A stretch of 64,000 nucleotides of DNA from Bordetella parapertussis (GCA_945870575.1 CAMBSK010000006.1:42946-106945); one strand, 5' to 3'; positions 50,618-58,384 are shown, counted from the first letter of the stretch. The notes: generated from the letters alone by a model not told the origin. Numbers and translations are program-made.

Positions 50618-50839
50618 ATGTCGAACCTCAATAAATCTGCACTTAAAGTGGCTCGCTCTAGAGAACGCATGCGGGCAGCGGGACTCAGACCTGTGCAATT
50701 TTGGGTACCCGATACGCGGTCGCAAAGCTATGGCGACGTATTGCGTTTGCAATGTCTTGCTTTGAAAGAAGACCCGGCAGAAACCGACGTGCTGGGTATG
50801 ACTACAGAAGCTGCTGGCCTCATTGAGGGTTGGCAATGA
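50618..50839 (+). CDS. MazE-like antitoxin (DUF3018)
   Basis: A 73-residue protein of the DUF3018/MazE-family antitoxin type. ARSRERMRAAGLRPVQFWVP is the typical N-terminal DNA-binding part and a short acidic C-terminal part would bind the toxin. The ribosome site AAGGA precedes the ATG. It is translationally coupled to the MazF-like gene by an ATGA overlap, the usual order for such pairs. Confidence 0.9.
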   Translation: MSNLNKSALKVARSRERMRAAGLRPVQFWVPDTRSQSYGDVLRLQCLALKEDPAETDVLGMTTEAAGLIEGWQ

Positions 50840-51159
50840 CGAAACGTGGCGACCTTGTCACAGTGTCTTTGCCAGGTGACTATGGCAAACCTCGCCCAGC
50901 ACTTGTCATTCAAAACGATTTGCTGAACGAGTTGGACAGCCTGGTGCTGTGCCCAGTTAGCAGCGATCTGCGCACAGCTGATTTCAGGGTCACAGTGGAA
51001 CCTTCAGCCGCGAATGGATTGCGTCAAACATCACAAGTGATGGTGGACAAATTGTCCACTTTGCCACGCAGCAAAGTCGGCGAAACCTTTGGCCAATTAG
51101 AAGTTGAAAAAATGCGTGCAGTGGACAGGGCCATGATGCTGGTGATTGGCTTGATTTAA
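50836..51159 (+). CDS. MazF/PemK-like endoribonuclease toxin
   Basis: A 107-residue toxin of the MazF family. TKRGDLVTVSLPGDYGKPRP holds the first strand and the arginine/proline-rich loop, and TSQVMVDKLSTLPRSKVGE is the conserved strand with the catalytic Thr/Ser region. It appears intact. The ATG at 50836, not a start two codons earlier, fits the ATGA overlap with the antitoxin. Likely cuts mRNA at short motifs; the site is not predictable here. Confidence 0.92.
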   Translation: MTKRGDLVTVSLPGDYGKPRPALVIQNDLLNELDSLVLCPVSSDLRTADFRVTVEPSAANGLRQTSQVMVDKLSTLPRSKVGETFGQLEVEKMRAVDRAMMLVIGLI

Positions 51160-51234
51160 AAAAATATGTGTAATGACACTAAATCGTTTGAGCCAGTCTA
51201 GGGATAAGTGGACAGCTACCAATTAAATGAAAGA

Positions 51235-51465
51235 TCAGTCTGGCAGATACAGACTTTCATCGTTTCGCAGTTTGTCGGCGATTGCGGGTAGCAGGCCACT
51301 GGCAAAAGCATTCAATATGGGGCTTTCATTGCCATCAGACCAACTTTCATGTCTGAGTAAAAAATGCACAAGCTGACGCAAGCGCATGAAATCAAATTTT
51401 CTGATGGCTTTGTCCGGTGCTTGTCTTGACTCAGAAAGCGGGTTATATGGCTTGGCATCATTCAT
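51235..51465 (-). CDS. small protein coupled to the ATPase gene, unknown function
   Basis: A 76-residue protein, MNDAKPYNPLSESRQAPDKA at its start, with RLRQLVHFLLRHESW in the middle and a C-terminal helix-like segment. Its ATG at 51465 overlaps the last 8 bases of the upstream ATPase gene, so it would be co-transcribed and coupled. No family recognised. Its base composition looks closer to the host than the AT-rich ATPase. It could be a regulator or inhibitor of the ATPase module, but nothing in it shows that. Confidence 0.5.
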   Translation of the reverse strand: MNDAKPYNPLSESRQAPDKAIRKFDFMRLRQLVHFLLRHESWSDGNESPILNAFASGLLPAIADKLRNDESLYLPD

Positions 51466-52903
51466 GAGAAACGGCAGATCGTAACGAAGTAATAATCATT
51501 TTCAATTCAAAAGATAACTTTTCTTGTTGGGTTTCAGATTTAAGCACTTCTTCCATCCTCTGTCCTTCTATGTCGGAAATTAAAAGAGGGTAAATTTGAT
51601 TTTTGAACTTTTCAGATATCAGAATTCCATCTTCTGTTTTTAATTTCTTTAGTAATTTATTTTTCGCCTGTTGACCTTGAAAGTCATTGTCAAATAAGCA
51701 AATAATTTTTTGACGTGATTCTTGTTGTTGAAATGTTTCACGGTAAGGGAGGCTCGTAAAAATTGCAATGTTGTCAGCTCCCTTGCAATTAATCACTGGC
51801 CATTTTTTTCCTTCAAATAATTCATGTATGAATTGAGTAAGTAGGGTAATAGCATCGTGCCTGCCCTCTACTAAAAATATCCAATCATGTGTTTGATCAG
51901 GTTCAGTGAATAAGCTAAATATGCCTTGTATATCCCTTGCAGAAAAAAGTCCTTCTGACAGGCGATTAACAATAGTTCGCTTATGCTCATCAAGGGCTGG
52001 AGTTTGATCGCAAACCTCACCTTTATCCATCCACCAAATATCTTTAGACTCAACATAATTGACCACAATTGGATTGTGGGTCGTGGCGATAACCTGAACA
52101 CCTGCTTTAACAATGCGGTCTAAAACATCAACATATACCTTAATAAGTGCAGGATTCAGGTGCGCATCTAACTCATCTAATAGCAAAATATCTAAATTAC
52201 CAAATAAACCCATTTGTTCAGAAACCAGCAAATAAACAATAATTTTTTCACCAGAAGACAAGCTCTCAGGATCAATGAATAAACCTGTATCTTTTGACAA
52301 AAATTGAACTTGAGGGATATCTGATTCCAATTCGGAAACTGTGGGAACTGTGACTTGTAAATTGATGTGCTCAGGAAATGATTTGAATGCTTCTTGAATT
52401 TTCAATAGAGGATTTGACGTTTCAATTTCATTTTCAACTGTATTGATTGCTTCTTGAGTGTTTGGATATTCTTTAAAAGTTTCTATTTTTAATCGTTGCT
52501 TAGAAACGAAATTTTGATAGGCAGCAATTGATTTGTTGATATTTGGAATAGTTTTGATTTTGTAACTAAGAGTTGCGTGTGTCATTAATATTGATGTATT
52601 CTCACCCAAATGACTATCTTGTATTGGAATGCCAGATTGGTCATTAAATACTTCATGACGATATGGTGGATCTGCGTAAGTGCGCCAAAGAACAGGTACA
52701 TATTCCATTCGAATAGGATTTGAGAAAGGTCTAAATCCTTCTCCAAGAATTGGGGTGAATGCTAATTTAAATTTTAAATTTGCTTTGGTCTCCGTAGGCA
52801 TCCCTAAAACAGGAAAAAGTGATGCCCCAGGTTTTATAAAAGAGTAAATATAGTCAAGTAGCCTCGTCTTTCCACTCCCGTTCACACCGGTCAAAATATT
52901 CAA
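51458..52903 (-). CDS. OLD-like AAA ATPase with TOPRIM domain, N-terminally interrupted
   Basis: A 481-residue ATPase of the SMC/ABC-like AAA class fused to a C-terminal TOPRIM nuclease domain. Walker A is TGVNGSGKTRLLDYIYSF, the ABC signature-like SLSSGEKIIVYLL, and Walker B DILLLDELDAHLNPAL, followed by the H-motif ATTHNP. The TOPRIM region has FLVEGRHDAITLL and CLFDNDFQGQ. OLD-like proteins act in phage defence in several systems. The only start in the open frame is TTG at 52903, six residues before the P-loop, which leaves no first beta strand. The natural upstream ATG (52981) is cut off by a TAA at 52955-52957. The gene is markedly AT-rich. Confidence 0.75.
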   Translation of the reverse strand: MNILTGVNGSGKTRLLDYIYSFIKPGASLFPVLGMPTETKANLKFKLAFTPILGEGFRPFSNPIRMEYVPVLWRTYADPPYRHEVFNDQSGIPIQDSHLGENTSILMTHATLSYKIKTIPNINKSIAAYQNFVSKQRLKIETFKEYPNTQEAINTVENEIETSNPLLKIQEAFKSFPEHINLQVTVPTVSELESDIPQVQFLSKDTGLFIDPESLSSGEKIIVYLLVSEQMGLFGNLDILLLDELDAHLNPALIKVYVDVLDRIVKAGVQVIATTHNPIVVNYVESKDIWWMDKGEVCDQTPALDEHKRTIVNRLSEGLFSARDIQGIFSLFTEPDQTHDWIFLVEGRHDAITLLTQFIHELFEGKKWPVINCKGADNIAIFTSLPYRETFQQQESRQKIICLFDNDFQGQQAKNKLLKKLKTEDGILISEKFKNQIYPLLISDIEGQRMEEVLKSETQQEKLSFELKMIITSLRSAVSHE

Positions 52904-52981
52904 ACCTTTATTTGGTCGCCATGAATCGTTTACATCGGTGACGTAATTTTGTAATTATCCTGATGGCGATTCATCATTCAT
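52904..52981 (-). other. probable N-terminal part of the ATPase, separated by a TAA codon
   Basis: Reading in the ATPase frame from ATG at 52981 gives MNDESPSG, then TAA (52955-52957), then LQNYVTDVNDSWRPNKG leading into LNILTGVNGSGKT. The latter part is what the first beta strand of such an ATPase looks like. Either a nonsense mutation has inactivated the gene or the start is an alternative codon after the stop. Confidence 0.6.
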
Positions 52982-53045
52982 AGCGAGTCTCTTTTATCGT
53001 TAAGTAAAGTAAGCAAGTCCGTTATGACTTAAACAATGAATCGGC

Positions 53046-53051
53046 ATTATA
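53046..53051 (-). promoter_or_regulatory. possible -10 element of the ATPase gene
   Basis: TATAAT on the minus strand, 64 bases upstream of the ATG at 52981, in an AT-rich leader. No good -35 is found at 16-18 bases. Position supports transcription from upstream of 52981. Confidence 0.35.
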
Positions 53052-53384
53052 AGAATACAAAAATACTAAATTCATTAAAAATAACTTTTTAAAGGTAATA
53101 GTCCGGGGGAATTATCAATTCCGAGCAAATAAACTTAAAAGTGAATGTTTGTTCATGTTGTTGAGCAAAAAAAGAATGCCCCAGGGGTTCTGCACACTCT
53201 CCGGATAGTTGAGAGGGCGTACTGCCAAGGGGCGGATGTGCTTTAAATTTTAAGAAACTAATGCAGGTTTGCATAGCTTGTTTGTTGCAAGTCGTGAACA
53301 GATCACGTATCAGTTGTTAACGACTTCACATACTCTGTGCACCTCTACCGCTTGGTCGTTTCAGGCATTCGATTGGTTTGACTA
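53052..53384. other. AT-rich gap between the ATPase and the HigA-like gene, no intact gene
   Basis: I see no convincing coding region here. A 61-codon minus-strand frame (53089-53274) has no family likeness. The last part before 53385 contains in-frame fragments such as FDWFD, which might belong to the N-terminal part of the toxin remnant that follows. Confidence 0.4.
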
Positions 53385-53486
53385 ATGGATGCACATACGT
53401 TACCTTTTACAAGTAGTCACAAAAGCAGTCAACAAAAAGATATTGAGATAGCCGTCTCGCGATGGCACGACTACAAATTTGGTTGA
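53385..53486 (+). pseudogene. truncated RelE/HigB-type toxin, C-terminal remnant
   Basis: A 33-codon open frame ends with SHKSSQQKDIEIAVSRW, then HDYKFG and a TGA at 53484-53486. The 'KSSQ..DI..A...W..YK' pattern is the end of Gp49/RelE-type addiction-module toxins. A stop codon in the same frame lies just before the ATG at 53385, so the toxin's N-terminal catalytic part is missing. It ends 17 bases before the HigA-like antitoxin gene, in the normal toxin-first order. Confidence 0.55.
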
Positions 53487-53503
53487 AATGAAAGGACTTA
53501 AAC

Positions 53504-53911
53504 ATGGCCCTCACACGCGACCTCAGACAAACCATCACCGCCCGCGTTCAATCCGAGCCCGCCTACGCCCGCGCCTTATTGCAGCAAGCCACCAGCTTGT
53601 TGTTGCAAGGTGAGCCGCACACAGCCAAGTTGTTGTTGCGTGATTTGGTGAATGCGTCCATCGGTTTTGAGCAACTCGCCCGCGACATGGACAAGCCGCC
53701 TAAAAGCCTGCACCGTATGTTGTCCGCCGCCGGTAACCCGACGCTCAGTCATGTGTCGGCTATGTTGGCGGCTATTGCGGCTTACTTAGGCGTTGAAATA
53801 CAGACCAAGGTCAAACTAAAGAAAAGCATTTACCAGACTCTCATGGGATTGCGTGAGAAATGGCCACCGCAAGATGACAGCGGGCTGGGGAATGCCTCTA
53901 AAGCCGATTGA
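53504..53911 (+). CDS. HigA-like addiction-module antitoxin, toxin partner truncated
   Basis: A 135-residue HTH protein of the 'addiction module antidote' type. GFEQLARDMDKPPKSLHRML and AGNPTLSHVSAMLAAIAAYL form the HTH-like core (residues about 52-100); a helical N-terminal extension and a Lys-rich then acidic tail flank it. The ribosome site is AAGGA. The upstream toxin is only a remnant, so this appears to be an orphan antitoxin. Confidence 0.75.
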   Translation: MALTRDLRQTITARVQSEPAYARALLQQATSLLLQGEPHTAKLLLRDLVNASIGFEQLARDMDKPPKSLHRMLSAAGNPTLSHVSAMLAAIAAYLGVEIQTKVKLKKSIYQTLMGLREKWPPQDDSGLGNASKAD

Positions 53912-53961
53912 TCTGCCCGATAGTCGATAGTCGATAGTAGCTATCTTTTACGGTAAATACA

Positions 53962-53990
53962 TATAAGATATGCGCATAGTTCAATGCGCA
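53962..53990 (+). promoter_or_regulatory. possible ccdAB promoter/operator region
   Basis: A -10-like TATAAG (53962-53967) is followed by two copies of ATGCGCA (53970-53976 and 53984-53990), each containing the palindrome TGCGCA, 14 bases apart. The second ends 10 bases before the ccdA ATG. Autoregulation of ccdAB by the CcdA-CcdB complex is known for the family. The assignment here is by position only. Just upstream lies a short CGATAGT repeat. Confidence 0.35.
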
Positions 53991-54000
53991 CAAATTAACC

Positions 54001-54273
54001 ATGCCTTCAACCCTAAACGCAACCCCAACACCATTTCCGCCAACCGTTTCCAGTGCAAAAAGAGCTACCAATCTGACGCTCAGTGCCTATGTGCTGGATG
54101 AAGCCAAGCGCTTGAAGCTGAATGTCTCTCAGATTTGTGATGCTCATTTGAAAGAATACGTCAAGAAAGAGCTGTCACGCCGTTGGCGCGAAGAGCACGC
54201 GGACTTTGTGACCGCCTATAACCTGTCAGTCGCGCAAGAGGGTTTGCCGCTGGATGAATGGAGAACCTTTTGA
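54001..54273 (+). CDS. ccdA: CcdA antitoxin
   Basis: A 90-residue antitoxin. After a Pro/Thr-rich leader (residues 1-20), a ribbon-helix-helix segment, KRATNLTLSAYVLDEAKRL, would bind DNA. The C-terminal tail HADFVTAYNLSVAQEGLPL, ending DEWRTF, is the CcdB-binding CcdA signature. Its stop overlaps the ccdB start by one base (TGATG). Confidence 0.93.
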   Translation: MPSTLNATPTPFPPTVSSAKRATNLTLSAYVLDEAKRLKLNVSQICDAHLKEYVKKELSRRWREEHADFVTAYNLSVAQEGLPLDEWRTF

Positions 54274-54590
54274 TGGCCAGGTTTGATGTTTATCCAAACC
54301 CAAGTTCATCAGCAATTACAACGCCGTATCTGCTTGATGTGCAAAGTGATTTGTTCGATGGCTTTGACACAAGAATGGTTATCCCTCTTCGGGCGCAGAG
54401 TACATTTGCCAAATTGAAATTGCCCGAACGCTTAATGCCCATATTTACAGTCAAAGGCAAAAAACTGATTTTGGAAACTCCCAAAATGGCAGCTGTACCT
54501 ACTCGGATATTGAAACAACCTGTCGCCACTTTGCTAGATCAACAAAGTACCGTGGTCACAGCTTTAGATTTTTTGTTCAACGGCTATTGA
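54273..54590 (+). CDS. ccdB: CcdB gyrase-poisoning toxin
   Basis: A 105-residue toxin of the CcdB family that targets DNA gyrase. ARFDVYPNPSSSAITTPYLL is the typical N-terminus and VIPLRAQSTFAKLKLPERLM the core. The very C-terminal residues, which contact gyrase in known CcdB, are FLFNGY here. It appears full length. Its last 7 bases overlap the convergent YbaK-like gene. Confidence 0.93.
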   Translation: MARFDVYPNPSSSAITTPYLLDVQSDLFDGFDTRMVIPLRAQSTFAKLKLPERLMPIFTVKGKKLILETPKMAAVPTRILKQPVATLLDQQSTVVTALDFLFNGY

Positions 54591-55063
54591 CTTTGGTCAG
54601 CCACTCCCTGACACACATCCACCCACTGCCCCTGCGTCACTTGCTCAAGTAACTCCACCGATATCCGCACCGCGCTATTGACCGAGCCCGCCGCTGGCAA
54701 CACCTCGTCATAGGCTTTCAAAGACACATCCAAATAAACAGGCAGTGGCCGCGCCAAACCAAACGGGCACACACCGCCCACCGGGTGGCCGGTGATATCA
54801 GCCACCACCTCAGGCGACAACATCTTGCCTTTGCCTAATGCGCTTTTGAATTTCAGGTTGTCTATGCGCGCGTCGCCGCGTGCTACCACCAACACATCGC
54901 GGCCATCGCTTAACCGAAACGCCAGGGTCTTGGCGATGCGCCCGGGTTCCACGCCGTGCGCAACTGCGGCCAGCGCTACGGTGGCGGTATTGGCCTCGGT
55001 TTCCAGAATCGGCATATCGAGTTGCAATGACTGAAAAAATGCTTTGACAGAAGACAGGCTCAT
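54584..55063 (-). CDS. YbaK/EbsC-type aminoacyl-tRNA deacylase
   Basis: A 159-residue free-standing editing-domain protein (168 residues if it starts at 55090). HGVEPGRIAKTLAFRLSDG and LGKGKMLSPEVVADITGHPV are family motifs, followed by GGVCPFGL. Such proteins hydrolyse mischarged Cys- or Ala-tRNA-Pro. It complements the editing domain already present in ProS at 8.3 kb. The substrate is by family only. Its 3' end overlaps ccdB convergently, marking the right edge of the accessory island. Confidence 0.87.
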   Translation of the reverse strand: MSLSSVKAFFQSLQLDMPILETEANTATVALAAVAHGVEPGRIAKTLAFRLSDGRDVLVVARGDARIDNLKFKSALGKGKMLSPEVVADITGHPVGGVCPFGLARPLPVYLDVSLKAYDEVLPAAGSVNSAVRISVELLEQVTQGQWVDVCQGVADQSQ

Positions 55064-55120
55064 GGTGGCAGTGTGTGTGGCGGTTAACATGATTCTCAGT
55101 TATTCAAGCAAGGTACCGCC

Positions 55121-55708
55121 ATGACCTCCGACACCACACCGATTGCCAGCATCGAACAGCGCCTGGACGCCATACAAACCGTGCTGCAACGCCAAGGCAT
55201 GCAGCCGGCCGAATTCATAGACACGTTTGACGAACTCGCGCACGAGCATTGGGTGCCCGCCAATGGCGCAGGTTTGGTGGCGCGCGCCTGGACCGACCCG
55301 ACGTTTAAGCAATTGCTGCTGACTGATGGCATGGCCGCGATCAGCGAAGCAGGTTTGAGCATGCCTGTGCACCACCGGCATTTCGTCGTGCTGGAAAACA
55401 CCGCCGACATACACAACGTGATTTGCTGCACGCTGTGTTCATGCACTGCGTTCACCATCATCGGCTTGCCGCCGGACTGGTACAAGGAACTGGCCTACCG
55501 CTCCCGCGTGGTGCGCGAAGCGCGCACGGTGTTACGCGAAATGGGCTTGGACTTGCCCGCGCACACGCAAATCCGTGTCTGGGACACGACCGCTGACACG
55601 CGCTACATGGTGATGCCGCAGCGCCCTGCTGGCACAGAAGGTTTGTCGGTAGATCAACTCACCGCACTCATCAGCAAGGACGCGCTGATTGGCGTGGCCC
55701 TTATTTAA
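55121..55708 (+). CDS. nthA: nitrile hydratase alpha subunit, cobalt type
   Basis: The metal-binding subunit of nitrile hydratase, which hydrates nitriles to amides. The ligand motif is ICCTLCSCTAF: the CTLCSC form, with threonine, is that of Co-type enzymes (Fe types have serine). In known enzymes two of these cysteines are oxidised. A following LPPDWYKELAYRSRVVREAR is typical. The 195 residues fit. It lies divergent from the YbaK-like gene and 10 bases before nthB. Thiocyanate hydrolase gamma is a related possibility, less likely with this beta arrangement. Confidence 0.93.
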   Translation: MTSDTTPIASIEQRLDAIQTVLQRQGMQPAEFIDTFDELAHEHWVPANGAGLVARAWTDPTFKQLLLTDGMAAISEAGLSMPVHHRHFVVLENTADIHNVICCTLCSCTAFTIIGLPPDWYKELAYRSRVVREARTVLREMGLDLPAHTQIRVWDTTADTRYMVMPQRPAGTEGLSVDQLTALISKDALIGVALI

Positions 55709-55718
55709 AGGAACACTC

Positions 55719-56336
55719 ATGGACGGTATGCACGACTTGGGCGGCAAACAAGGTTTCGGCAAGGTGATGCACAGCCGCGACGCGGCGGTGTTTCACGCCG
55801 ACTGGGAAGTGCGGGCCAACGCCTTGTACAGCCTGGCCGTGAAAAGCGGTGTGTTCAACATGGACGAATACCGCCACGCCATCGAGCGCATGACGCCGCA
55901 GCATTACCTCACAGCCAGCTATTACGAACGCTCACTCACCAGCTTGGCTACGCTGTGCGTGGAAAAAGGTTTGGTCACGCACGAAGAACTGGCGCAACTT
56001 GCAGGCGGCGCGTACCCGCTGTCCATGCCCGTGGCTGCGGGGCGCGGTAACCATGCCAATCGCACCGCGTTTGTGCCCGGCGATCAGGTGCGTGTACGCG
56101 ACGAGCATGTGGCTGGTCATGTGCGGTTGCCCGGCTACATACGCGGCAAACACGGCGTAGTGATCAGCCAATCACCTGCCTATCCGTTTCCGGATGCACA
56201 CGGTCACGGCATACACGCTGATGACGAGCCTACTTACGACGTGCGTTTTGAAGCTGCGCATTTGTGGCCGCAAGGCGCAGAAGCCGCGCAAGTGCATGTG
56301 GCCGTGTTTGAAAGTTATTTGGAGTTGAACGTATGA
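55719..56336 (+). CDS. nthB: nitrile hydratase beta subunit
   Basis: A 205-residue partner subunit. MDGMHDLGGKQGFGKV is the diagnostic start, MTPQHYLTASYYERSLTSLA the central region, and VRLPGYIRGKHGVVISQ, with the later YDVRFEAAHLWP, the C-terminal fold. ATG at 55719 is preceded by AAAGGAAC; an earlier in-frame start lies inside nthA. Its stop overlaps the methyltransferase start by 4 bases. Confidence 0.94.
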   Translation: MDGMHDLGGKQGFGKVMHSRDAAVFHADWEVRANALYSLAVKSGVFNMDEYRHAIERMTPQHYLTASYYERSLTSLATLCVEKGLVTHEELAQLAGGAYPLSMPVAAGRGNHANRTAFVPGDQVRVRDEHVAGHVRLPGYIRGKHGVVISQSPAYPFPDAHGHGIHADDEPTYDVRFEAAHLWPQGAEAAQVHVAVFESYLELNV

Positions 56337-57142
56337 AAGACACAGACAGCACCTTGGCGCAATTCGACCAAGCTGGTGCCGAGCGACTTGAAAAAATTTA
56401 CCTCACTCCGGATGTGGTTCAACAGCGAGAGCAGATTTTTCAGCTGCTGGATGTCAAACCCGGCATGCAGGCTTTAGACATTGGTTGCGGCCCGGGTCTG
56501 ACAACGCTTGCACTGGCGGAATCCGTGGGTAATGCCGTGGGTAATGCTGGTCATGTGGACGCGATTGATATCGCGCCGCCTATGTTGGCCATGGCCGCGC
56601 GCCGTTGCAGCATGCATCGCCAAGTGAAATTTCACCAAGCGGATATTTTGCAGATGCCGTTTGCGCAAGCCACGTTTGATGTGGCGCTGGCCACGCAGGT
56701 GTATGAATATGTGACTGACATTGATGACGCTTTACGCGAACTCTGGCGGGTGATGAAGCCCGGCGCACAGGTGTTGCTGGTGGATACCGACTGGGAGTCT
56801 TGCGTCTGGGCTTGCCGGGACGAAGCCCGTATGCGCCACATCATGCAAGGCTGGAGCCAACATATTCCGCACCCGCAACTGCCGCGCAGCTTGAGACAGC
56901 GTTTGCAGCGCGCAGGCTTTGCAGACGTGCAAGCCCACACCATTCCATTGATGAACATGGCTTGCAGCCCAGACACGTTCAGCGGCGGCATGATGGGGTT
57001 TATCGCTAACTTTGTCGGCGGTTTGCCCGATTTCGGGCCGCAGCTGGCAGCCGATTGGCAAGCCGATGTGCGCACTATGGAAGACGCAGGCGGTTATTTC
57101 TTCAGCATCAGCCGTTATGTGTTCGTGGCGCGCAAACCTTGA
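56333..57142 (+). CDS. SAM-dependent class I methyltransferase of unknown substrate
   Basis: A 269-residue methyltransferase. The SAM motif is MQALDIGCGPGLTTLAL near residue 45, followed by an acidic loop (VDAIDIAPPML) and LRELWRVMKPGAQVLLVDTD. It starts by ATGA overlap with nthB, so it belongs to the nitrile hydratase operon, where the cobalt-insertion activator gene is usually found. There is no sequence resemblance to that activator. The substrate cannot be assigned. It overlaps the convergent MFS gene by 28 bases. Confidence 0.85.
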   Translation: MKDTDSTLAQFDQAGAERLEKIYLTPDVVQQREQIFQLLDVKPGMQALDIGCGPGLTTLALAESVGNAVGNAGHVDAIDIAPPMLAMAARRCSMHRQVKFHQADILQMPFAQATFDVALATQVYEYVTDIDDALRELWRVMKPGAQVLLVDTDWESCVWACRDEARMRHIMQGWSQHIPHPQLPRSLRQRLQRAGFADVQAHTIPLMNMACSPDTFSGGMMGFIANFVGGLPDFGPQLAADWQADVRTMEDAGGYFFSISRYVFVARKP

Positions 57143-58356
57143 TGCGTTTTCCAGCGCCGGTAGAGCCACAACACGATGAGCATGTTCAACGCGTTCCATG
57201 CCACGCCGTTGATGAAAGCCGCATCGTAGGAACCGCTGACATCAAAAATTTTGCCGGACAACCAACCGCCCAGCGCCATACCGACCAGCGACGCCATGAT
57301 GATGGTGCCGGTGCTGGCCCCCACATTGGCCGCCGGGAAATGCTCGCGCACGATGATGGCGTAGGACGGCACGATTCCGCCTTGGAACAAGCCGAACAGG
57401 GCCGACACCACATACAGCGGCACCAGCCCGTCAAACGGCAAAAACATCAACAGCGCAATGCCTTGCAACACCGAGCCCAACAACAAGGTGCGTATGCCGC
57501 CAATGCGGTCGCATATCGCGCCCGACACCAAGCGGCTGACGATGCCGCAGGCCAGCATCGGCGACAGCATTTCCGCGCCGCGTGCCGCGCCGAAACCTAA
57601 GTCGCTGCAATAGGCCACGATATGCACTTGCGGCATGGCCATGGCGACACAACAACCGACAGCCGCCAGACTAAGCAACCATTGCGCTTGCGGTACCGAC
57701 AAACCGAACGGCCGGTCTGAAGCCACTACGCCGGTGTGGCTCACCGGAGCATGTTGCAACTGCGGCGGGCGCTCGCGCATGCGCAACGCCAGTAAGGCCA
57801 TGCCTATGCCGCAAAACACACCAATGCAGATGTAGGTGCTGCGCCAGCCTATGTTGACAACACCCCATTGCGCGATCGGCGGCCACAAAGTACCGGCCAA
57901 GTAGTTGCCGCTGGCGCACACCGCCACGGCGATACCGCGCCGCTTGTTCCACCATTGACCGGTGTCGGCCAACAAAGGCGCGAACGTGGAAGCGATACCG
58001 AGCAAACCGAGCAGGCCTTGCGCCAATGCAAAACCGACGATGCCGCCCGACATCCCTGCCCACACAAATCCGCCGGTGACACCAGCCGCGCCCACGGCCA
58101 GAACGCGCGCAATGCCGACGCGGTCCGCCCATCGGCCTAACCACATACCGCCGAAACCAAAGCCCAACATGCACAAGGTGTAGGGGATGGATGCATCCGC
58201 ACGGCTGATACCGAACTCGGTTTGCACCGTCGGCAACACCACCGACACCGCGTACATGCCGCTGTTGCCCAGCAGCATGAGCAGCAAGGTGGTCAGCAGT
58301 CGCCACGCGGCTTTGCGTGAATCGATGTCGGCGGGGGTGGCGTAGATGAGGCTCAT
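57115..58356 (-). CDS. MFS transporter
   Basis: A 413-residue 12-helix major facilitator protein of the kind often annotated as oxalate/formate- or monocarboxylate-type antiporter. The first-loop motif is GFGGMWLGRWADRVGIAR, with repeats in the second half (GAICDRIGGIRTLLLGS). The substrate is unknown; by its position near the nitrile hydratase genes it might carry a related carboxylate, but it is on the opposite strand and the link is weak. Confidence 0.88.
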   Translation of the reverse strand: MSLIYATPADIDSRKAAWRLLTTLLLMLLGNSGMYAVSVVLPTVQTEFGISRADASIPYTLCMLGFGFGGMWLGRWADRVGIARVLAVGAAGVTGGFVWAGMSGGIVGFALAQGLLGLLGIASTFAPLLADTGQWWNKRRGIAVAVCASGNYLAGTLWPPIAQWGVVNIGWRSTYICIGVFCGIGMALLALRMRERPPQLQHAPVSHTGVVASDRPFGLSVPQAQWLLSLAAVGCCVAMAMPQVHIVAYCSDLGFGAARGAEMLSPMLACGIVSRLVSGAICDRIGGIRTLLLGSVLQGIALLMFLPFDGLVPLYVVSALFGLFQGGIVPSYAIIVREHFPAANVGASTGTIIMASLVGMALGGWLSGKIFDVSGSYDAAFINGVAWNALNMLIVLWLYRRWKTHQGLRATNT

Positions 58357-58384
58357 ATGATTTATTCAGTGACTGGCAACTGCT

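Noticed and set aside
53089-53274. Minus-strand 61-codon frame as a gene
   Set aside because: No ribosome site, no family likeness and low-complexity context; lies in the gap between the ATPase and the toxin remnant.
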